A stretch of 64,000 bases of DNA. Origin: Hetaerina americana (Eukaryota; Arthropoda; Insecta; Odonata; Calopterygidae). The first letter of the stretch is position 1. The number at the start of each line of letters is the position of its first letter. The notes beneath the pieces are model-generated. The model saw only the letters and a list, made by a program, of their open reading frames with translations. It was not told where the DNA came from and made no database searches. Position numbers and translations under genes: made by a program. The stretch is from positions 48,637,013 through 48,701,012 of the forward strand of contig JAKTNV010000005.1 of NCBI GenBank assembly GCA_022747635.1, given 5' to 3'. Positions 56,601 to 64,000 of this stretch are shown piece after piece.

Positions 56601-59155
56601 CCCAGTGGAGAAGGGATTTACAAATATTTTTCGTCCTCGTTGTCCTCTGCTTGAATGGATGGTTAAACATTTAGCGAACAACACGCCGCCGCTCAAAGTG
56701 GGCAAATATAACCCAGGGGAGGGGCTCCATCGGCTGGCTCGGTGAGTGTTTGGCTCATTACAGACGTGGGTTTTCGTTCACGCCTACTTTTCTCACGTTC
56801 CATGCGCCAACGCTCTTGGCCAATTTCGGTGGATTTTTGGGCGCCAAGTAATCGAATAAAGCACCTAGTCTCCCTGATATAAAACCCACAAAAGGCAAAT
56901 TTCCAATGAAACAACTCCGATTGACAGTTCAATTTCTGGGAAGAATAGAGAACTTTCAAGTATGTCCTCTCTATAAGCACGGAATTTAGTATTTTCAATA
57001 AAAGCTTGGTATCGCAGGGGCAAACATTAATATAAAAGGTTCAAAGAAAATTAAAATTTCATATCCTTGAAGTAAATGATCCGTAGTGGGAAAATGGAAC
57101 TGTTATTAAAACAGCATACATATTTCCTGCAAGGGATTAAGGTAGGTATTATTGAAGTGTAGTTCAATATTATGTATGAAAGCTGAAGTAATTTCCTAAA
57201 ATATTCAAAACTTATTAAAACACAATGAAACATACGGTAGGAATCGATGCATAACTTTCCTTTATCTAATAATCACAACTCTCTGAATGCATTGAGCACA
57301 CTCTTTATATCACATGACCTTCTAATATATGACCTTAACTCTACTATGCCATAATCACGAGGTAAATTATATATATACACATGTACATATGTAAACATAC
57401 ACATATAAGTGTTTATTTAAATATCTATATTCCACAAAGCTTATTTGCCTACGATTGATTTTATTAGGGCACTGCTTTACTAATTAATCAATTATGTTAT
57501 TAATATCTTGGTGAAAAATATTCCGCATGATTTAATTGGTTGAGAAGTGGCAGTACAGTGGATACCGCTCATAGCCTATATCTAGAACCTTTCGTCTCTT
57601 GAGCTTGAATTCAGCGGATATTCACAGTCCATCTTCAAATTCGTTGGTGTTATATTAACTTGGCCAGATTTAATGAAGTGCCCTCATATTGGAAATCAAC
57701 TCTGGTAAACCGTTTATATTATTCGCGAGCTAAAAAAGTCGTTAAAATTAGTAAAATCTAAATAAAAATATTTTGAAATCGCTCCATTATTGCCTGCTTT
57801 AGTGAATGATTTTTAAAAACATAGTTCCATGAAACTGTGCTAATACTTTTTTACACTCTGACATCGTTAATTTTAATTTCCAATTATTCAACTTCAATAT
57901 TAAAAAACGTGAAAAGTTTTATATACGTATCTCTTTGTTAATTATGGAAAGGTGCAACCTCTTCCAGGAATTCTGTTCTTTTTTCCTGATTTTTCGTGCT
58001 AATACAGTCCCATAGAAACACTCACGTGGTTATTTTTCTCTTTTTGAAATGAAAACTGTTACCGATCTGACGTAGTCTTACGACCAAATTGCTCCCCCGT
58101 AATTGCTTCGCATTAGCTCCCAAAATATTTTTCTTTCGCATGCCATACATTTAACTTCGCACGCAGTAACATTAATACTAGAAATCATGAGTAAATGATG
58201 GAGAAGAGTGCAATTTATTACTTGCACGATGCTTAGTATTGGTTTGGATGTTAGATACGTGTGATGTTAGAGTAATCATTAAATTATTCACAGAAAAAAA
58301 TATAGGACATGTTGAAATGTGTTCATACGTTTCACCAGATTAAAGAAGGTATTCGACCGAGGGATTTGAGCAAAATTAATGAAATTATTGCATAAGTAAG
58401 AGTAGAATTGAGGGATGGGTGATTTTTCCAACTGCTGTGCATATTTCAGGCTTCAAATTTAAAGATATAGGATACAAAATAAGGAATAGTAGTTATGGGC
58501 AGTAGGAAGTACCAGTAAAAAAGGAAAAGGCTTTAGCTATTGTCTGGGAGAATTCTTTCACTCTCATAGAAAGTATCAGAAAAACACTGCTCTTCCACAA
58601 ACAAAACATTTCTTTTTATATAAAACCTAGGCTTCGTAATAAAGAAGCGCCTTCATTTGAATGGATTAATGGGATCCGTCCTTTGATATTCATACTCAGG
58701 CATACTTCCCAATCCCATGACCTTCTGAAAAACTAATCCTCTTCCCCAATTAAATTAACCAATGGGCGTATTTCCGACACATTCCCGTCCATTCCACGTG
58801 TCTTATTTCCAACAGCACTGCCTCCATTTCAGTTTGAATGCTTAAATATTGACGTTTTGCAGGTATTCTTCTAATAGTTATGTTAGAAACCAATCTAAGG
58901 ATATAAAGAGTAAGAGATAGATATTATGTAGAAAAGCATCGGTTGTTTAACTACATTCTATCATGAAAGACATAGAGTAATATAGGGCTGAGCATTATCA
59001 TCCATACATATCAACGTATACGTAGCGAAAGTGTGAGGTGATTGCAATGGAAAAGCTATAGAGAGAAATTCAAGCATGTGGATGATAAAGGTTAGGAACT
59101 CGATCTAGGATTTGCAGTCATTCCTAACGCCATTTCAGAACCTATTTTACTGGTA
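56601..59155. other. No recognised feature
   Basis: AT-rich sequence. A weakly tRNA-like stretch near 57,540-57,615 is too poor to call. Confidence 0.5.
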
Positions 59156-59159
59156 AGAG

Positions 59160-59620
59160 ATGAAAACTAATCGGAATAAAGCGAAAATAATGAGACCCTG
59201 ATGAAATGAGAAGAATCAATAACGTATTTTAGATGGAGGGTCTGAATTAAATCTGGTAAAACACTTCAAAATTTATGAAATGCGTTATATAAAAACGAAA
59301 ATAGCAGTAGAATCTTGAAAGAAGAATTTTAAAATAAAAAGAAGACACCTAATAAGACAAGGAAATTGACGAAGGAAATACTAATGAGAAATTCGGATGG
59401 TTGGAAAAACAACAAGAAAATGGGTGTGGAAATGCTAATGATAAGAGAAGAGAGAAGGCCTCTGGAAGAAATTCAAAGAAGGCAGATGCAATAGACATAT
59501 TAAATAGCTAGAAGCAGCGGAATGATAGAGACCCAGATAAGGAGAGAATGTTGAGTAGATTAATTAGAGGAAAGAAAGGAATGGTATTACGTTCAGTAAA
59601 CGGAGATATATCATATGCGT
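59160..59620 (+). pseudogene. LINE endonuclease-RT relic, copy 3 (C-terminal tail)
   Basis: Plus-strand fragments read MKTNRNKAKIMRP, then MLMIREERRPLEEIQRRQMQ and SSGMIETQIRR. They match the C-terminal tail of the LINE at 2.7-4.3 kb (INKTKVMRF, MVAEERGLLGEIIRRQDKW, GSGMLKTLIEGR). Stops and a large internal loss make it inactive. It is in the opposite orientation to copies 1 and 2. Confidence 0.68.
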
Positions 59621-60480
59621 AGCCGAAAAATTGTTTCTTATTTAGCGTATTGCGTGTCGTGTTAGCTGAGGCTAAGAAATGCTGAAGTACTTAGTGCCTG
59701 GACCCATTATAGCCCACGATGACAGAAAGACGTGTTAATAAGCTATGCATAATTATATAAAGCATAGCTATAATAATTCAATGACTTACGCACTTATGAA
59801 TTTAAATTCTAGTTTAACCCTCGGGTATTATTAGTAGCCCTCAGAAAAAATCGACGCATTCTCATTCCTTCTTTTAAATCAAAATCGTCGAAAATAAAGT
59901 TTTTTTATACAAATATTGAGATCTGACCACCTAAAATCTTCTTAAATCCTACATGGTAGTTTGCAGAATGTATTTATGTGGCCGTGTGTGAAAAATATCC
60001 AAACACACTTCGCCGTTGATACCTTCCAATAGAACAAGAAGGAATTAGCTGTGATTTTTTAGCATGAACTCCTCGTCTCTACGTCTTGGAACAAACAAGA
60101 GCGTCCAACAGGAATTTAACGAACAGTCATAAAACGCTCTTAAATTTAATCGAGCATAAATTGGTGTCATGATGAGCGATAGATACAGTTGATTGAGAAA
60201 ATAGTTGTTATCCTAATATCACTCCATGACTTTAGATAAATAAGAGATTACCCGAGGAGGAACGAGTGAATAATAACAATATCTCGATGCAACAAAGGAG
60301 TGTTTCCCGTAGCATATATGCTTACAAAATCTATCCAATCAGTTCCTTCCGCATCATATCACCCAAATGCATCTTCTTTTTTCTAGTTATAATCCGTCTT
60401 CTTCATTGCATTCCAGATCGCGTAAGCTGCCGTCCAACTTCCTCATGATTCCGAAGCCGAATGAGAGTTCCAATCTCTTC
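59621..60480. other. No recognised feature
   Basis: AT-rich sequence, no assignable motif. Confidence 0.5.
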
Positions 60481-60539
60481 CTCCATTTGTCCCTTCCTCT
60501 CCCTTTACCACCGTTTCCAGGGATTTTTTTTTATTCCGG

Positions 60540-61020
60540 CTGATACGGGAGCCGTCAAGGGTGAGCTGGTTCGACGCTCGCGTGGGCGAACGTGATCGCG
60601 AGGGAGAGTTCGTTCATTGTGTGCAATACGGCTGATTGCGAGCGAGCTGCATACGACCGCGGCCACCGTTCGACGGAAGCTTGTGCGCGCGTGTGTGTGT
60701 GTGTGTGTGTGGGTAGTGTGTGCGAGTTGCAAGGGATCGTTCGGGTGTGCGGGGAAGGCAAAACGCCACGACATGGGATCCACGACGGCTAGGGAGCCAG
60801 GGGATGAAAAAATTCCAGACGCAATAGGAGGAGAAGGGAGGCCGCGATGAAAAAGAGTCGGGGGTTTGACACGGGAGAGGAGGAGGGACGAATGGGTTCG
60901 GGTCGGATTGAGGCTGGAAAGAACGAGGGTCCGGTGGGTCGCTCAAGTTTACGCACGGAACCGGACTCCTCCCTAAATCAAATGCGGGCACGCCGTTTTC
61001 ATTTCCCTTCGGAAGACCCC
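60540..61020. promoter_or_regulatory. CpG-rich island, possible promoter or first exon of a host gene
   Basis: CpG is frequent here (GTTCGACGCTCGCGTGGGCG, CCGCGGCCACCGTTCGACGG), unlike the surrounding AT-rich DNA, with a (GT)n run at 60,690-60,710. A short frame starting at the ATG near 60,773 (MGSTTAREPGDEKI) is open for about 25 residues. There is no TATA box, clear initiator, splice donor or recognisable protein. It is listed only because base composition changes sharply and the repeats do not explain it. Confidence 0.25.
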
Positions 61021-61419
61021 ATTTCAATATTTTAGAGCCAAGAAAAAATAAAAACAATGAAAAGGACGATGTCGTTACCGCTTCCTAGCCTTTCGCAAAG
61101 TTATTCTTCGCTGTATCGTACGACTTAGGCTGTGGACCTATTGATTCAAGAAGAGCGCGAGCGAGACTTGGACTTTAAGAAAGGCAGACGACACCCGAGT
61201 TTGCTCGTAGCAAAGAATGAATTACTATGGCATCTCATTATATCGGTACACTCAAACATCGGATCAAATACAAAAGTTAAAGGCCATTTCCGCCAGTTTC
61301 CAAAACTCCTCCTTCCTCGCAAGAACCGTAATCAAGACAACATCGATTCCAAGCACCAAAATATTTTTGCATAAATAGTAATCTTAAATAATTTATTCAA
61401 TTACACCCATTACTCATGA

Positions 61420-61458
61420 GTGTGTGTATGTGTGTGTGTGTATATATATGTGTGCGTG

Positions 61459-61511
<53 letters not shown>
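61420..61511. repeat. (GT)n then (TA)n microsatellite
   Basis: A TGTGTG stretch with interruptions is followed by a pure TA run to 61,511. Confidence 0.95.
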
Positions 61512-61514
<3 letters not shown>

Positions 61515-61980
61515 TACATATATTATAGGAATATTGTACATGTGTTTCTGTATTATGAGTTTCAATGAAAGCATGAGCTGTCATTTCTGTATGTTTGGTT
61601 GGAATCCTGGCACCCTCCCCCACGTACCATTTCAGCGGCTTGCGGGATATTTTGCAGATGTAAATAGGTAAATGACTAGACTCGAATCATTATAACTGAT
61701 GAAAATCGGATTCATCTTGAACTAATTTAACGGTTTACGGACCACGGTCAACGCAAAAGGGAGGGCAATAGTACTTCCGGAACTTTCCATTTTTATCAAG
61801 TTTGTATTTTTTTCGGGGGGAGGTATGGCAGTAACGGTCAGTCGGATGGCGTAGAGGAAAGACCTAGGTAATGGTTACACTGTTGCGATCGCATGCATGC
61901 ATTTAGATCCCTAAATAAAAAAAAGAGAAGCAAGCGGAGCCTGCTTTAAATTCAAAGCCATTTTACATCCGAGCCAATGC
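61512..61980. other. No recognised feature
   Basis: No assignable motif. Confidence 0.5.
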
Positions 61981-61984
61981 GGCA

Positions 61985-62300
61985 GTGGGTTGGTGGAAGA
62001 GGAACGCGGGAGCGGAATGCGATAAAACGCAAACGGGCAATGGTGGAAGGAGGAGAGAGAAAGGCGAAGTAGGGTAGCGGGATGAAAGGATAAAGGGCCG
62101 ACGGAGGCGGAAGACAAAGGAAGAGGGAGGCTGGCTGTTTCGCTGGGGATTGGAAGGCTTAGGAGGGCATGTTGCCCAAAGGGGGTGTATAGGTGCATGT
62201 AGCTGTTAAGGATGGAGTTCAAGGTCGTAGGGCACACAGTGCACAGATGAGCCCCGGAACGCTCGCCTAGTGTGTTTGAAGAGAGGCATCGAAGGGTGTG
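61985..62300. other. Purine-rich GC-rich tract
   Basis: Plus strand G+A rich (GGAAGAGG, GGAGGAGAGAGAAAGG). The minus-strand frame here is composition-driven. Confidence 0.6.
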
Positions 62301-64000
62301 ATGGGATAGGAAAAACGCCAAGTCAAAAATGGAGAGAACTTATATTAGGTCCGTGTTTCCATGGAGCCTAAGGGTATTCTTTATTTATTTATTTTTTGAC
62401 AGATTTAATTTCTGAAATACTTCCGGACAATTAAATTCAGTTTCAAGCCCACTTTCACCTTAGTTCGGCATAAGGGATGGCTGAACCACGCGACAAAGAG
62501 TTATGCGCAAAAGTCATGGAGCATTCATTTTACATATTCCCCTTTGAACGCCACTACGCGTTGCGAAGTATAAAAGGAAAATTATCAAGTGGGCACCGTA
62601 ACAGAATGAGTTATCGCGGGACATCTTTTTTATTTGCGACGGAAGAATATTTTAAAATTTTGCGTAATTTTTCGTACAAAATTGGTGAGTGCGCAATTGA
62701 ATCTTTTTAAAAAAAATAGGGCAGAATGTTTGAAAGGCGAAAGCTTATTCCTTTTTTTTCTCTGCCAGAACAAAACGATGTATTACTTTCTACGTTTCAG
62801 CATTAAAGTTTCAGTCACACGCCTTCAAGTAATTTCGCGACGGAGAAGCTCACCTGCACAATTTAGGACGCGTACGTGTAAAGAAATGGAACCTAAGTCG
62901 GCACGGTGAGAGAGAGAGGGATGGAGAGTAAATGGAGAAGGAATTAGTTTACTTTCAGCTGAAGACTTCAGGAAACTAGCTGCATACGTTTCACACGGCG
63001 AAGGGCATCCTCCTCACTCCGTTCCCCCAATCGGATTCCTCACCAGAATCCCCCAGAATTTCAAGAAAAATAAAAATGCAGCCTGAACTCCCTACACGGT
63101 AAAGCCTTGGTAAACATTACTAAACCTGATGCGATCTTATTTCTACTCTAGATGCCTTCCTGAACGAAGGAAAAGGCCTTTCTGTAGACGATCGCGCTGA
63201 CGCAACGCTATCGCTGACCCTTCTCTACCTGCTCCCCTCCATCTCCGTTGACGTACGCCTTCGTGCCAAAGGTATTGCTTAAAATGACGTCATGTGCTTG
63301 TTTTAAGCCGTCCATAACATTTTTGGAGAAAATATTTGCGTGACAGTAGACAAGCCCTTCTTTCTTTTTCCGGTTATCACAGGGTCACTAGCTAGCGGAA
63401 TATCAACACAAAAATTCAAAAAATGGACAAAATTTTCGAAAGGGGATCGGGGATGAAATGCAATGCGTAGTAGTCAACTCGATGAAGGAATAGCGCTTTC
63501 AGTGTCAGGGATGATTAACAGGACTGTAGAACTCCGATGATTAATTTGGATTTTGTTAACCGATCGAGACGGCACACGGATGATATAGCTGCTAAGCCCC
63601 CCCCAAAAAAAAGAGTCAAGATGAATTGATTCTTTTCTAAAATATTCTGATTCCCCTAAAGGGCAACCCCCTTGTGAAACCAGTCTTCGGAATCCTCAAA
63701 AAAAGCCTGAAAGTTTTATTTCTTGCAGACCAATGACCTGAACTATAACCGTCCCCACCATTTGTAACTTCCATATTATTATCAATTCAGACCTAGTTCA
63801 GTTAAAATAAGTGGACGGTAAAACTGATTTAAATAATTTTAACAATGTATGCTAGATATAACTACTGAGGTATCTAGGTGTGGCAATAATAAATTCGCAA
63901 ACTTGATGGATAGATATAGAGAACCAGATGTTGCATTCAAACCTTACCGTATTGACGTTTTACTTTTAGGTAGTACTCTCATACAAAGCCCAACATGAGG
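62301..64000. other. No recognised feature
   Basis: Open frames at 62,477-62,710 and 62,634-62,909 have no recognisable motif. The rest is unremarkable. Confidence 0.5.

Noticed and set aside
57540..57615. tRNA-like stretch with possible A and B boxes
   Set aside because: The B box (GAGCTTGAATTC) departs from consensus, the cloverleaf does not form convincingly and no duplication or body match was found.
62477..62909. Two overlapping open frames of 77 and 91 codons
   Set aside because: No family motif, and their overlap in different frames argues against coding.
62960..63000. CTGAAGA...GGAAAC as another hammerhead-like end
   Set aside because: No helix II forms between the two motifs, and the flanks do not match the other ends.

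Overview
This is eukaryotic, AT-rich, repeat-dense DNA. The mix of elements (DD34D mariner transposons of several ages, Penelope-like retroelements with GIY-YIG endonuclease and hammerhead-like 3' ends, endonuclease-RT and jockey/CR1-type LINEs, tRNA-derived SINEs, long (TA)n tracts) suggests an arthropod, most likely an insect. The species cannot be named from the sequence. I found no convincing host protein-coding exon, tRNA or rRNA gene. The window reads as intergenic or intronic sequence filled with transposable elements. All assignments rest on motifs read by eye, not on database searches.

Layout. 0-6 kb: a (TA)n tract, a hammerhead-like Penelope 3' end (2.5 kb), a reverse-oriented LINE relic (2.7-4.3 kb), a mariner relic (4.3-4.7 kb), and a fold-back repeat beside (TA)n (4.8-5.3 kb). 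6-18 kb: two copies of one tRNA-derived SINE in opposite orientation (8.1 and 9.6 kb), a miniature Penelope fold-back with 12-bp target duplications (9.0 kb), a purine-rich GC-rich island (11.1-12.5 kb) and a mariner relic (16.6 kb). 18-25 kb: a jockey/CR1-type LINE relic, then the centrepiece, a palindromic Penelope-like element (19,455-21,587) with 1,041-bp arms, a 14-bp spacer and 12-bp target duplications. It is followed by an older Penelope RT relic, a 558-bp internally deleted mariner and a decayed pair of Penelope ends. 25-45 kb: microsatellite and minisatellite, pyrimidine-rich tracts, a tRNA-derived SINE with 12-bp target duplications (30.1 kb), a mariner with terminal repeats and three in-frame stops (31.3-32.5 kb), then a LINE relic split by a mariner relic (39.4-41.2 kb). 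45-53 kb: an old mariner relic, then a cluster at 49.6-52.3 kb made of (TA)n, a deleted mariner, a fold-back repeat, a 1,329-bp mariner with 150-bp terminal repeats and more (TA)n. 53-64 kb: mostly unrecognised sequence, GC-rich low-complexity islands, a third LINE relic (59.2-59.6 kb), a CpG-rich stretch (60.5-61.0 kb) that could be a promoter, and a (TA)n tract.

The point of most interest is the Penelope-like family. At least two copies are inverted dimers with an unpaired common 3' tail and 12-bp duplications. Their hammerhead-like motifs keep helix II by compensatory change between copies.
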